Positions 25,885-36,263 of a stretch of 64,000 bases of DNA are shown piece after piece; position 1 is the stretch's first letter, and each line of letters starts with the position of its first letter. The notes under the pieces were generated by a model. It worked only from the letters and a program-made list of their open reading frames with translations. It made no database searches and was not told the DNA's origin. Source of the DNA: CAVQCA01 sp963710815 (GTDB taxonomy: Bacteria; Pseudomonadota; Gammaproteobacteria; UBA9214); the NCBI GenBank assembly GCA_963710815.1, contig CAVQCA010000080.1:11494-75493 (forward strand), in the 5' to 3' direction. Made by a program: the position numbers and the translations under genes.

Positions 25885-26316
25885 CGGGCACCGTGAATGA
25901 GCAGGGTACGCAGATAGACGTCGCCCCGTTTACTCATCCCCAGAAGGGTCGCCTTGCCGCCACTGGAGTGCTGCCGAGGCGGCAACCCCAACCAGGCGGA
26001 GAGTTGCCGTCCGTTCGTGAAGCTCTTCCCGTCTCCGATCGAGGCCAGCAGTGCGCTGGCCGTGATCGGGCCAATGCCGGGTATTTCGGCCAGTCTCCGA
26101 CTTGCTTCGTTGTCCCGATGCTATCAACTTCCTCGCCCAGTAGTGGGCGCTGCCACACGCCTTCATCCCAATCAGGCAGGGCAGGAGGTTGGCGAAGTAC
26201 GTCAACACACCCTAGCGTTTGAGTTGCCGGCGTACGGTCACCTTGCCGCGTTCGTTCACGCCGTGGACCTGCAATACCGCCTTTGCCAGATCAATTCCAA
26301 CCGTTGTAATCTTCAT
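25885..26316 (-). pseudogene. IS110-family transposase remnant
   Basis: Three conserved stretches of an IS110-type transposase in different frames. From ATG 26316: MKITTVGIDLAKAVLQVHG (DEDD-type N terminus) up to an in-frame stop near 26213. Then LLPCLIGMKACGSAHYWARK. Then RLAEIPGIGPITASALLAS through HSSGGKATLLGMSKRGDVY and RTLLIHGAR, where homology stops near 25885. The middle third of the protein is deleted, so the element is dead. IS110 elements insert without terminal inverted repeats, and the ends were not located. It marks the left edge of the A+T-richer island. Confidence 0.85.
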
Positions 26317-26518
26317 CTCGGACGCTTCTTTCCAGTTAGTGGGGTTAGATACACCGCCACTTTGGCGTTTCGATGCCGTTTCAGGAAAGGGGCGTCCATT
26401 CCATTAAAGCCGGGGGCTTACCTCATACTGAGTCAATGCATCCCTTGGGAGCACTGGCAGAGGGTTATTATCAAGGCCTCTGCACGACGCAGGGTCGCCA
26501 GTCCAAAGATGCCCGATT

Positions 26519-26664
26519 GGTCATTGGCCGGTGAAGCAGCCGCTCGAGCAACACCAGGGAGAGCATGGCATAGCGATCCTTGCGGTTCTTGCCCTGTTCA
26601 ATGCGCAGCGTCATGCGGTTGCTGTCGATATCGCCAACCTTCAACGCCATGACCTCGCTGGCCG
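26519..26664 (-). pseudogene. Tyrosine recombinase (integrase) fragment
   Basis: On the minus strand a short stretch reads ASEVMALKVGDIDSNRMTLR and then EQGKNRKDRYAMLSLVLLE, matching the conserved core around the catalytic Arg (box I) of phage or integron-type tyrosine recombinases. Only about 48 codons remain; both ends are missing and the left end touches the stop of the VCBS/isomerase gene. It is a relic of a past mobile element next to the IS110 remnant. Confidence 0.75.
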
Positions 26665-28680
26665 TTAAAACCGAACGGATTTAAGATATACCTGAGATAC
26701 GGGCACCTGTTGGGCGGCATAAGGCGACTCGTCCTCGATGTAATAGCGTTTGACGCCAGCCTTGGCTGCGGCGCGCAAGATGGCAGGGAAATCTAGCTGA
26801 CCTGTACCGAGAGCAACGCTGGTAGAATAAGGCGCGCGTCCGATGGGCTTGCCGTGGGGTTCCCCCTTCCGGAGATCTTTGAGATGCATCAGTTCAAAAC
26901 GGTTCGGATATTTTGTCAAGTAAGCCACCGGGTCACCACCACCATAGTAGAACCAAAAGACGTCCATCTCGTATGTCACGTTTTCCGGCTCGGTGAGTTG
27001 GAGCAGATCGTCGAACAGGTTCCCGTTGGCCGTGTGGACAAATTCAAAGCCATGGGGGTGGTAGGCGAATCGCAGACCGTACTTTTTCAAAGCCGCGCCC
27101 CAACGATTTAAATCTGCAGCAGCTTTTTTGGATTCGTCAAGCGTCAGGGTTCCTTTGTGTGGAAATTCAGATACAACGACGTAATGGGCTCCAAGCGCCT
27201 TGGCGTCCGCTGCGACGGCATCTACGTTTTGGGACAGTGCCTTATAGTGTGTGACGATGCTGCTGCAAGTAAGACCGTGTTGGTCCAACAGTCGCCTAAA
27301 CTCTGCCGCTGATTTTCCATAATAACTTGACGTTTCGACATCCGTAAAGCCAAGCCGGTGAATCAATGCCAACGTGCCCACCAAATTTTGTTTGAGCTCA
27401 TCGCGATATGTCCAAAGTTCCATACTAAGAGGCCCGGCAAAGTTTCCCTTCGAAGCCTGCGTCCCATTCCCTTGGTTCACCCAGATGTCAACGCGCGGAG
27501 TATCGAAGTGGTAAGGTTTGTCAAGTATGTCCAACCGTCCATCACCATTAAGATCAGCAACCCTGGCCTCGTGAAATCCGATACCTTTGGAAAACAAGGT
27601 TGTGGTAAAGTTGCCATGGCCGTCGCCATAGAGAATCCATGCGCGAGCGTTAGTATTGTTGGGAGATGCGCCAGGCCTATTATCCCATTGCCCCATCTCC
27701 GCTGTAAAAATATCCAGGTTTCCATCGCCGTTGATGTCACCCAACGCAAGGCTATGCCCATGAATTTCCGTGGTGCCGAGCAGATCGCGGCTGTGCCAAG
27801 CTTTAGGATCGGTCGGGTCACCATGGCACTCAAAAAACAACAGCGGCCCATCGCCATCGCCCGAAGACTCCACGATCTGGGGAATCTTGCCTGGTTCGAA
27901 CCAGCCAGCGGCGAGGCGTCCCGGGTGATCAGTGAATTGAATTGGTTTGAATTCGGTGCCGCGGATGTGTTTAAACCACCACATGCCCGCCACCAAGTCA
28001 GGATGATTGTCACCGTCAATATCGCATACTGCCATACCCTCTTGTTTCAGATGGGCCGTTACCTTCGATACATCGAGGATTTCAGTCAATGGCCATGGGC
28101 CGGATTGACGCGGATTCTCAGGGATCTCGGCGAGGAAAAGTTTCTTCGCTTTTTGATTCCAGAACATGAGCTGCGGCTTGCCCGTGCCCATAAAGTCTGC
28201 TACAGCCTGATCGTGGTGTTGGCCAACCCCGCTCTTTTTGATAACGTGCCGCTTCCACGGGATCTTCGGAGCGAAATTCGGGCGGGGGTTCTCATACCAC
28301 CACATCTCATTGCTTTTATAGTCGCCTCCGACGATGAAATCAGGATCGCCGTCACCATCGACGTCGTAAGAGAAACCGCCCGCTTCCGTTCGCCGTGGTC
28401 CATCGTCTATCACATATTTATCCCAGCCCGTGGCGGTGCGCCGCAACCAGATAATCCCAGGCACCTGAGTGCGTTCACACAAAACGATGTCGTTCACGCC
28501 ATCACCGTCAATGTCGAAGACGACGGCAGTGGTTTGCTGGGGACCGCCGAAAGGTTCGGGTAACTTGCCATTTCGGCTGGAAAGATGCTCCCAAGTGGGC
28601 ACTGGGAAATTACCTGCAAAGACAGGAAGAGTGGTTGACACGAATAAGGCCAGAATGGCCAAGGTCGAGTAGCTTTTCAT
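26665..28680 (-). CDS. Secreted fusion of VCBS/FG-GAP repeats and a sugar isomerase/epimerase-like TIM barrel
   Basis: A 671-residue protein with a signal peptide (1-22, ending VFAG). Residues about 45-410 hold FG-GAP/VCBS repeats with Ca-binding loops: FDIDGDGVND, YDVDGDGDPD, CDIDGDNHPD, GDINGDGNLD and ADLNGDGRLD. Residues about 425-665 form a xylose-isomerase-like TIM barrel with AYHPHGFEF, YEMDVFWFYYGG, ELMHLKDLRKGE and a late YYIEDESPY, the pattern of metal ligands in sugar-phosphate isomerases/epimerases. This domain pairing is typical of Verrucomicrobiota, Planctomycetota and Acidobacteriota rather than Gammaproteobacteria, and base composition is A+T richer than that of the upstream genes, so horizontal transfer is likely (inference). 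The exact reaction is unknown. Confidence 0.85.
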   Translation of the reverse strand: MKSYSTLAILALFVSTTLPVFAGNFPVPTWEHLSSRNGKLPEPFGGPQQTTAVVFDIDGDGVNDIVLCERTQVPGIIWLRRTATGWDKYVIDDGPRRTEAGGFSYDVDGDGDPDFIVGGDYKSNEMWWYENPRPNFAPKIPWKRHVIKKSGVGQHHDQAVADFMGTGKPQLMFWNQKAKKLFLAEIPENPRQSGPWPLTEILDVSKVTAHLKQEGMAVCDIDGDNHPDLVAGMWWFKHIRGTEFKPIQFTDHPGRLAAGWFEPGKIPQIVESSGDGDGPLLFFECHGDPTDPKAWHSRDLLGTTEIHGHSLALGDINGDGNLDIFTAEMGQWDNRPGASPNNTNARAWILYGDGHGNFTTTLFSKGIGFHEARVADLNGDGRLDILDKPYHFDTPRVDIWVNQGNGTQASKGNFAGPLSMELWTYRDELKQNLVGTLALIHRLGFTDVETSSYYGKSAAEFRRLLDQHGLTCSSIVTHYKALSQNVDAVAADAKALGAHYVVVSEFPHKGTLTLDESKKAAADLNRWGAALKKYGLRFAYHPHGFEFVHTANGNLFDDLLQLTEPENVTYEMDVFWFYYGGGDPVAYLTKYPNRFELMHLKDLRKGEPHGKPIGRAPYSTSVALGTGQLDFPAILRAAAKAGVKRYYIEDESPYAAQQVPVSQVYLKSVRF

Positions 28681-29286
28681 GAGGTTAATGGGACCGATGA
28701 TTTAATAGCAGTGTAACAAACTGCGCAGAAGAGGGATTTAGCCTCTGCGGAAAATTCTTTCGCACTCCTGGAAACGTCGGCTAACTGCTGTTTGGCCGCA
28801 AGCTTGCGGCAGTAAAGCTGGCTGGAACAATTTTCGGCCTAACATTGGTCTTGCCGCAACGACCGCATTTCGCAAATTGGAAAACATAAATGTGTAGGAA
28901 AAATATCATGAACAGAGAATGCAATCCGGATAGGTGTCGTTTCGTGGGCGCTTACGGTTAACAAGACCGTCTACCAGATCGGCTGAAGAATCATTGAAAC
29001 AGTAAGCTAATGAGTTGAGAGAGGTAACCTGCCAACGATTGCGAAGACTTTGTAACAAACGATGACACAACAGGTCAGACCGGCGTAGCGAAAATCTGAT
29101 AGTCCCCGTGGTCAGCCAAGACCGCGCTACCGACAAGGACGATACGCGCGCATTTCATCGAGGCCAGGGGCATAACACCCCCGTTAACAAGGCCGGATAT
29201 ACGGAAGCAATCCTGTCCCTGTCATCTACGTCACAAAGACTTGCAAAATGGGAGGAGACCATATAATGGGCCTACGCGCCTTCGCT
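28681..29286. other. Intergenic region without recognised genes
   Basis: 606 bp of moderate GC between the VCBS fusion and the GT2 gene, both on the minus strand. The only ORFs are short and lack coding character. No repeat of family A or B was seen. It presumably holds the promoter of the VCBS gene close to 28690-28760. Confidence 0.5.
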
Positions 29287-30219
29287 TCACTCTCCATGGC
29301 GCACAGCGCCGGCGCCGGAGCGGTTCATGATCAGTTTCTGAACGACGAGCACCACATCTTTCCCCAAGGCCTTAAAGTGCTGCGGTAAAAGTGCCCAACG
29401 GACAACTTGCGTATAACAATATAAACGCTGGAATACATTGACTGGCGCAGTCCTTACGGCCTTCAGATAACCGAATAAAGCTTGCCACTTTGGCAGTACT
29501 ATCTTGTTTTCCAAAGAAGTGTCAAACCACGCAATACGATGTCTCTCGAGTCGCAAAGCGCCATTTGTAGATTGTTCTGGATGTGATCTTCTATAAAACA
29601 CAGCTTCAGGCATTACATAGTATCTGCCATATAATGCTAATTCTGCCAGAAACACCAGATCTGAAGACGGGTAACTTCCAAGAAGTGATGTCCGTGCAAC
29701 GCTATCCACCCGCATAAGCCCATAAACATAATTACCCGACGAATTGTTGAGCATAAAGTCCCGAAATCTCATTTGAGGACTTGGATTATATGCATCCACT
29801 TTGTAATCATATTCTGCTAAGTACTGCCCGTTTTTATCAATAATGCGCGTCTGTGGCAGACACGAAACCACATCTGGATTCTTATCAAGAACCTCTACAC
29901 ATCCGGACAAAAAATCCGGGGATAACTTATCGTCATAGCTGGACCACTTAAAGTATTCGCCCTTTGCCAATTCAAAAACGAGATTATGGTTGGGAGCAGC
30001 ACCTAGATTCCTGTCATTCCGGTAATATCTTAGTCGCCGGTCATTTTGAGCATATTTCAGACAAATATCCCGGGTGCGGTCATTTGAGGCATTATCAGAA
30101 ATGATGAGCTCGAAATTCCTATATGTCTGGACAAGGATAGATTCCAACGCTTCTTCAAGATATTTCTCTGCATTGTATGCGGGTAGACCAATACTTACTC
30201 TTGGTTCATTGCTTATCAT
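29287..30219 (-). CDS. Glycosyltransferase family 2 protein
   Basis: GT-A fold glycosyltransferase of 310 residues. The N terminus has VSIGLPAYNAEKYLEEALES, followed by ELIISDNASNDRT. The metal-binding acidic motif is near WSSYDDKLSPDF. The C-terminal half has amphipathic segments but no clear transmembrane helix. It is A+T rich like the rest of the island and probably adds a sugar to a surface polysaccharide (inference). Donor and acceptor unknown. Confidence 0.88.
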   Translation of the reverse strand: MISNEPRVSIGLPAYNAEKYLEEALESILVQTYRNFELIISDNASNDRTRDICLKYAQNDRRLRYYRNDRNLGAAPNHNLVFELAKGEYFKWSSYDDKLSPDFLSGCVEVLDKNPDVVSCLPQTRIIDKNGQYLAEYDYKVDAYNPSPQMRFRDFMLNNSSGNYVYGLMRVDSVARTSLLGSYPSSDLVFLAELALYGRYYVMPEAVFYRRSHPEQSTNGALRLERHRIAWFDTSLENKIVLPKWQALFGYLKAVRTAPVNVFQRLYCYTQVVRWALLPQHFKALGKDVVLVVQKLIMNRSGAGAVRHGE

Positions 30220-30668
30220 CCGTCAGAATCCTGATTGCATTTACTTCTTTTGGGAATTCACCATCTCAAATAGTCGTTGATTAGCCAATTGTCCCGAATT
30301 CGAATTGCCGGATAGAAGTCTTCAATAGATTAACACCCAGGTTCTCAGCTAACTACCAGATTAATTCAATTAATGACGATAATGTTTCCTGAGAAATGTT
30401 TATCATCCAGTGATGATAATCACGTATACAGGATTAAATAAGTCAAGCTAACCGTTGATTATATTCAAATATAGGCTGCATCGAGCAATACATATCTGGG
30501 CCGGACTCTGTTCGGCTACTTAAGATCCGGAGCCGTCGGCCAAGCGTGACCTGCTAGGTAAATCGGCTTCGTGCATTATTAATTTAATTAAATTTAGAAA
30601 GTTATTGTTTTGTTGGTAAATATTGTGTCAAAGTGGTATTGATTGCCAAGATCTTGGAGGCTAGCGCG
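30220..30668. other. A+T-rich divergent intergenic region
   Basis: 449 bp between the GT2 gene (minus) and the nucleotidyltransferase gene (plus). It is strongly A+T rich, with runs such as TTAATTTAATTAAATTTAG near 30578, consistent with promoters in both directions and possibly silencing by H-NS-like proteins (inference). No ORF of note. Confidence 0.5.
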
Positions 30669-31443
30669 ATGAAGGTTGCAATCCTGGCTGGTGGGCTAGG
30701 TACCCGTTTGGCCGAGGAGACGGAAGTTAAACCTAAACCCATGGTAGAGGTTGGTGGTCAACCGATCCTGTGGCATGTCATGAAGCACTATGCACATTAC
30801 GGGTATACCGATTTTGTGATTGCCCTTGGTTACAAGGGTGAATATATCAAGCGCTGGATGAGAGATTTCAGCTCAATGCATAGCAATATGACAGTAAAGA
30901 CCGGAAGCGGTGATGTCATACTCCATAATAATACTGACACTGACTGGTCCGTTGACCTGATAGATACGGGGGCAGGTTCTGCTACCGGTGGACGAATCAA
31001 GCGTATGGCTCCATGGATTGGTGAGGGCACCTTTATGCTGACCTGGGGAGACGGCGTCTCGAATGTGGACTTGCATGCACTGCTCGGCATTTCACCGTTC
31101 ACATGGGAAGCTTGCAACATTGACGGCTGTGCGTCCACCTGCTCGTTTTGGCCACATCGAGTTCAAGGGGGATCAGGTTCAGACTTTTACGGAGAAGCCA
31201 CAGACTGCTGAAGGCTGGATTAATGGTGCATTCTTTGTGCTAGAGCCTGGAATATTCCAGTACATCGATGGAGATGATACGCAGTGGGAAAAGGAACCCC
31301 TGGAGCGTCTGGCATCCGAAGGTGAACTCATGGCGTATCGGCACAATTCATTCTGGCAATGTATGGATACCGTGCGTGACAAGAAACTTCTGGAAAAATT
31401 ATGGCAGGAGGGCAATCCGCCCTGGAAGACCTGGAGCAAGTGA
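30669..31443 (+). CDS. rfbF: Glucose-1-phosphate cytidylyltransferase, frameshifted
   Basis: Nucleotidyltransferase of about 257 residues that would make CDP-glucose from CTP and glucose 1-phosphate, the first step to CDP-deoxysugars. The start ATG 30669 has GGAG 9 bases upstream. Motifs: VAILAGGLGTRLAEET, KPKPMVEVGGQPILWHVMK, WGDGVSNVDL, then in the shifted frame AFHRSHGKLATLTAVRPPAR, INGAFFVLEPGIF, WEKEPLERLA and NPPWKTW. Deleting one G at 31086-31087 merges the halves into the family sequence. First of a run of sugar-modification genes on the plus strand. No CDP-glucose 4,6-dehydratase gene is recognised in this window. Confidence 0.88.
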
Positions 31444-31444
31444 A

Positions 31445-32461
31445 ATGCGTATATTAGTTACGGGACATAGGGGTTACATAGGTACAGTACTGATACCGAT
31501 GCTGCTTGAGCATGGCCATGACGTGGTTGGTCTGGATACAGACTGGTTCGAACAGTGTACTTTTACCGGGACTATCCCGGAGGTTGAAAGTATCAGAAAG
31601 GATGTGCGCGACATTCAAAGGAGTGATGTGCTGGGATTCGATGCCATTATTCACCTGGCTGGACTGTCCAACGATCCAATGGGCGATTACCGGCCGATGA
31701 TAACCGAAGAAATCAATGAATTTGCGTCGGTTGAGCTTGCGCGAATCGCGAAAGACGCTGGTGTGAAGCGTTTCCTGTTTGCCTCTACTTGCAGTAATTA
31801 CGGTGCGGGAGGACAGGATTTTCTGACTGAGAAGGCCGCCTTCAACCCCGTAACTCCATACGGCGTATCGAAGGTAAAAGTAGAGGTAACATTGTTGGGG
31901 ATGGCAGACGCGGATTTCTGTCCAACATATTGAAGAGCATCGACTGCATATGGTGTGTCACCGCGACTGCGTTTTGATTTGGTGGTCAATAACCTCACGG
32001 CCTGGGCATTTACGACGGGACGCGTCTACCTGAAAGGCAATGGAACACCGTGGCGTCCGCTGGTTCATGTCGAGGATATATGCCGCGCCTATATTGCGGT
32101 ATTGCACGCACCATGTGATCTGGTTCACAACGAGGCGTTTAATGTTGGTACCACCACGGAAAATTACCAGATGCGTGAGATTGCTGAAATCGTCAGGGAT
32201 ATCGTACCCGGCTGCCAGATAGATTACGCACCGGATGCAGGACCAGACAAGCGCTGTTACCGCGTTGACAGCAACAAGATTTCACTTGTGTTGCATGAAT
32301 TCAAGCCTCAATGGACGGTCCGGCGCGGGGTTGAGTCGCTGTACGAAGCCTACAAGAGTGTCGGATTGACACTGGATGAGTTCGAAGGCGTCAAGTATAT
32401 GCGCATTGCTCATCTCAAGCACATGGTGGAGAACGGGATTCTGGATAGCGATTTTCGCTAG
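31445..32461 (+). CDS. NAD-dependent epimerase/dehydratase, with in-frame stop
   Basis: Extended short-chain dehydrogenase of about 338 residues acting on nucleotide sugars. Rossmann motif VTGHRGYIGTVL at the N terminus; active-site region STCSNYGAGG and a Tyr-x3-Lys in PYGVSKVKVE. A TGA at 31931-31933 interrupts the same frame where the family has Leu in PTYLRASTAYG; the local bases TATTGAAGAG differ from TATTTGAGAG by one lost T and one gained A, consistent with paired homopolymer errors. Starts one base after the rfbF stop codon. Probably works on the CDP-sugar, or on another NDP-sugar, made by the neighbours (inference). Confidence 0.85.
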
Positions 32462-32593
32462 AGACCGGAAAGCTCGCTGCGGCTGCTGCAATATGAGATT
32501 GCAGGCACGGATATCATAGTACCGGTAATGGCGTTTGAATAACACGATGGCCATGTAAAGGCCTGTAATTTTCCTGACAACAGGGAATCAACA

Positions 32594-33815
32594 ATGCCCA
32601 GAATCACAGCTTGTCGTTCATGTGGTCATAAGGATCTGGAAAAGGTGCTTGATCTCGGCCATACGCCACTTGCCAACCGGTTGCTTACTGATGAGCAATT
32701 GAAACAGGCGGAGCCGGCTTTCCCTCTAGAGGTTGGTTTCTGTACCGGTTCAGCCTGATGCAGATCCTGGAAACGGTCCCCCCATCAGTGTTGTTCTGCG
32801 AAGACTATCCGTATTACTCGTCTTTTTCCGACGCCTTGTTGCGTCATTCAAGGGAAAATGCGCTCGATCTGATAGACAGGCGAAAGCTGGACAAGTCAAG
32901 TCTCGTAGTGGAACTTGCCAGCAATGACGGTTATCTGCTCAAGAACTATGTTGAATACAATATTCCGGTTCTTGGCATAGATCCGGCGGAAGGCCCTGCC
33001 AGGGAGGCAGAGAAAATAAATGTTCCAACTCTTGGTGAATTCTTTACACTCGAACTGGCACACAAGCTGTACGATCAGGGTAAGGGTGCAGATGTCATAC
33101 ATGGTAATAACGTTCTCGCCCATGTTGCGGATACCAACGGTTTTGTAGAAGGAATCCGTGTATTGCTAAAACCCGGCGGGGTCGCTGTTATCAAAGCACC
33201 CTATGTCAAGGATCTCATCGATCATTGTGAGTTTGACACAATCTATCACGAACACCTCTGCTATTTTTCGGTTACGGCCCTTGACAGACTGTTCGCAACC
33301 ATTCCCTGTATCTAAATGAAGTTAAACATCTGCCAGATTCATGGCGGCTCACTGCGGTTGTATGTAGAAAAAATAGAAAACATCGGTGATTCTGTGCGAG
33401 AAATGCTGAGCGTGAAAAACAAGGGGCCGATCACGCTACTCCGACTTTTCAGGCGTGTACAGGGGATCAAGCAGAAACTGAGTGTGCTTCTAAATGATTT
33501 GAAGGCCAATGGTAAAACAATTGCAGCCTATGGGGCGGCAGCAAGGGTAGTACGCTGATCAACTATGTCGGGATAGGGAAGGATATTGTCGATTTTGTGG
33601 TTGACCGCAACGTTTACAAGCAGGGACGATATATGCCTGGCCATCACCAGCCGATATATGCAGTTGGAAAAATTCTCGAAGAAATGCCGGATTATGTTTT
33701 ATTGCTGCCATGGAATTTTGTAGACGAAATATTGGAGCAGCAAGCCGAATACCGGGCAAGGGGCGGTAAATTCATCATTGCCGGATTCCAGAGCCGAGGA
33801 TTGTCTAGAATATGA
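32594..33815 (+). CDS. SAM-dependent C-methyltransferase-type protein A, multiply frameshifted
   Basis: Member of the nucleotide-sugar C-methyltransferase type with three parts. The N-terminal zinc-binding region has CRSCGHKDLEKVLDLGHTPL. The SAM domain has VVELASNDGYLLKNY, IHGNNVLAHVAD and YHEHLCYFS. The C-terminal domain has HGGSLRLYVEK, YGAAA, DFVVDRNVYKQGRYMPG and LLLPWNF. The frame breaks near 32748, 33300, 33335 and 33540; at each, adding or removing one base restores the family sequence (for example AAGGG to AAAGGG gives AAKGSTLINYVGI). Such enzymes make branched-chain sugars. It is one of three related genes in a row. Confidence 0.82.
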
Positions 33816-33898
33816 CAGCGCCATAATGAGCGGAACTTTATGAAGGCAGACGACTCTCTGCGAAAAATCAGTGCCTGCCAAGCTGCGAAAGTGAAAAT

Positions 33899-35043
33899 AT
33901 GGAAGTTTTCTATGAGGCATGTTCGGTGCCATCAAACAGTTGTATTCTCCTGGAAACCAGGCAGGAGGCGCAAAATTACCCGCGTGGTGATATTTGCCTT
34001 GGATTTTGCCGACTTATAAGATCATATCCAATACCGCATTCGCTCAGCGGCTGACAGAATACTCAGGGCGATATGAGGAGACCCAGGGGTTTTCAGGAAC
34101 GTTCAATGCTTTTCACAAGACGCTGGCTCAGCGTTTGATTGACCGCTACAACCTGCGTAACAAGGAAGTAATAGAGATTGGCTGCGGCAAAGGCGGGTTT
34201 CTTCTGCTTTTGTGCGAGATGGGCAATAACAGCGGTACCGGTTTTGAGCCCGGCTTCGTTGCAGAGAGAATCGATAGTCCGGCGGCAGAACGCATAAAGT
34301 TCGTCAAGGATTATTACACCGAAAAGTATGCGTCATACCAGGGTGATTTCATATGCTGCAAGATGACGCTGGAGCATATTCACCCGACAGCCGAGTTCAT
34401 AAAAACGGTTCGGCGTTCAATCGGGAATCGTCTGGATACCACGGTGTTTTTCCAGATTCCCGATGCGACCAGAATCGTGAGAGACTGTGCCTTCGAGGAT
34501 ATTTATTACGAACACTGCTCATACTTTACACCAGGCTCACTGGCGAGGTTGTTTCGCCGTTGCGGATTTGAAGTGCTAGACCTTGCCACTGAATATGATG
34601 ATCAATACCTGACAATTGAGGCCTGTCCTTCTGGCAGTCCAACAGGACAGGGAGATATTCTCCCGCAGGAAAATGATCACGAAAAGTTAACACACTATGT
34701 ACAGGAGTTTTCGCGGAAGTTCCGTGAAAAACGGATTCTTTGGGAATCACGGCTCAAAGAGCATGCGTCGATGGGGAAAAAGATTGTATTGTGGGGGTCA
34801 GGATCAAAGGGCGTGTCTTTCCTGACAACCCTTAGTGTGCCGAAGGAAATCGAATTTGTTGTCGATATAAATCCATATCGACAGGGTCATTACATGCCAG
34901 GTACCGGACATAAAATTGTTGGCCCTGAGTTTCTCAAAGAGTATCGGCCGGATGTTGTTGTCGTCATGAACGGAATCTATTGCGAGGAGATTGGCAAAAT
35001 TCTTCAAGAGATGGGTCTCCATCCGCAGATGGTTGCATTGTAA
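33899..35043 (+). CDS. SAM-dependent methyltransferase-type protein B, frameshifted
   Basis: Related to the preceding and following genes. The ATG at 33899 begins MEVFYEACSVPSNSCILLE, like the zinc-region start of its paralogue, in a different frame from the rest. The frame changes near 34015, just before IISNTAFAQRLTEYSGRYEE. The SAM motif is VIEIGCGKGGFLLLLCEMG, followed by CKMTLEHIHPTAEF and EDIYYEHCSYFTPGSLARLF. The C-terminal domain has VLWGSGSKGVSFL, FVVDINPYRQGHYMPGTG and VVVMNGIY. Likely transfers a one-carbon group to a nucleotide sugar, or acts on the glycan (inference). Confidence 0.78.
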
Positions 35044-35060
35044 AGGGCGTATTGACCTGC

Positions 35061-36263
35061 ATGCCAGCATCCATCCAGAAATATTGTCCTGTATGTGATT
35101 CTGGCGACACATCGATCTGCATAAAGCTTGAAGATGTGCCCGTATATTGTAATGTTCTGTACTCCACCAGGGATGCAGCTCTGGCGGCACCCAAAGGTGA
35201 TATCAACCTCATTTTCTGCCGAACCTGTGGGCACCTGTACAACGGAACATTTGACTCACGGCAGATCGACTATAGCCTTGAATATGAAAACTCCCTGCAC
35301 TATTCACCGAGATTCTGCGAGTATGCAGACGCGCTTGCCGATGAACTAGTAGAGCGATACGACTTGCATGGTAAGACGATTGTTGAAATCGCCTGTGGTA
35401 AAGGCGATTTCCTGGCGCAACTCTGCAATAAAGGGGGCAATCATGGGATTGGATTTGACCCCAGCTACGAGCCCGGCAGGCACAGTGATGAAATATTGCA
35501 TAATGTCACAATTGTGCAGGATTACTATTCTGACCGTTATGCTGATCTACAGGCAGAATTAATCTGCTGTCGTCATGCACTTGAGCATATCGAGTCACCA
35601 AAACAGTTCTTGAGTATCGTACGGAACGCCATCGGCAGCAACAACACGGCACTGTATTTTGAGGTACCAAATACGCTATTTACGCTGAAAGACCTTGGGA
35701 TTTGGGACATTATTTATGAACATTGCGGGTATTTTTCAGAAAGTTCACTTGAAAGGTTGTTTGCAGACAGTGGATTTTCAGTAAAATATCTTCGTGAAGT
35801 CTTCGGGCGGCAATTCCTGTCGATTGAGGCACAGCCGTCTGCTGTTGACGATATTCGTACCCCGGTATCAACCGGTATCCCCATGGTGGCAACTTATGCG
35901 AATGCATTTGAGAAGAAGTATGCTGAAAAGCGGGATGTGTGGATGAGACGCATTGATGGTTTCAAGAATAACGGGAAACGAGTTGTGGTTTGGGGTGCAG
36001 GTTCGAAGGGCGTGACTTTTCTGAACATGCTCAGGGTTAGGGATGAAGTGACGAATATAATTGACCTGAATCCCCACAAACAGGGTAAGTATGTACCGGG
36101 AACGGGGCATCAGGTGGTCAGCCCGGAGCATTTGAGGGATAACCCTCCCGATGTCGTCATAGTGATGAACCCTATTTACACTGATGAAATCGCTACTTCA
36201 CTCAAGACGATGAATGTTGCTGCTGAGATAGTGAACGAATCGTCCTCTATAGGTTCGGCTTGA
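35061..36263 (+). CDS. SAM-dependent methyltransferase-type protein C
   Basis: Intact protein of 400 residues, parallel in every motif to protein B: zinc-type cysteines CPVCDSGD and CRTCGHLYNG, the SAM loop IVEIACGKGDFLAQLCNKGG, CRHALEHIESP, DIIYEHCGYFSESSLERLF, then the C-terminal VVWGAGSKGVTFLNML, DLNPHKQGKYVPGTGH and VVIVMNPIYTDE. B and C look like a tandem duplication that has diverged. Being unbroken, it supports the view that the breaks in A and B are sequence errors. The start is the ATG at 35061, 18 bp after gene B. Confidence 0.85.
   Translation: MPASIQKYCPVCDSGDTSICIKLEDVPVYCNVLYSTRDAALAAPKGDINLIFCRTCGHLYNGTFDSRQIDYSLEYENSLHYSPRFCEYADALADELVERYDLHGKTIVEIACGKGDFLAQLCNKGGNHGIGFDPSYEPGRHSDEILHNVTIVQDYYSDRYADLQAELICCRHALEHIESPKQFLSIVRNAIGSNNTALYFEVPNTLFTLKDLGIWDIIYEHCGYFSESSLERLFADSGFSVKYLREVFGRQFLSIEAQPSAVDDIRTPVSTGIPMVATYANAFEKKYAEKRDVWMRRIDGFKNNGKRVVVWGAGSKGVTFLNMLRVRDEVTNIIDLNPHKQGKYVPGTGHQVVSPEHLRDNPPDVVIVMNPIYTDEIATSLKTMNVAAEIVNESSSIGSA

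Noticed and set aside
26411..26518. Further mobile-element sequence between the IS110 and integrase remnants
   Set aside because: No protein similarity could be followed in any frame, so no separate element is claimed.
27880..27910. GGTTCGAACC string resembling a tRNA T-loop
   Set aside because: It lies inside the VCBS fusion gene, and no cloverleaf can be drawn around it.
28906..29136. 76-codon ORF between the VCBS gene and the GT2 gene
   Set aside because: No ribosome site, no family resemblance, and irregular composition; treated as non-coding.
31931..31933. In-frame TGA as a possible selenocysteine codon in the epimerase
   Set aside because: The family has Leu here (PTYLRAS), no SECIS-like hairpin was seen, and the local bases suggest one lost T and one gained A.
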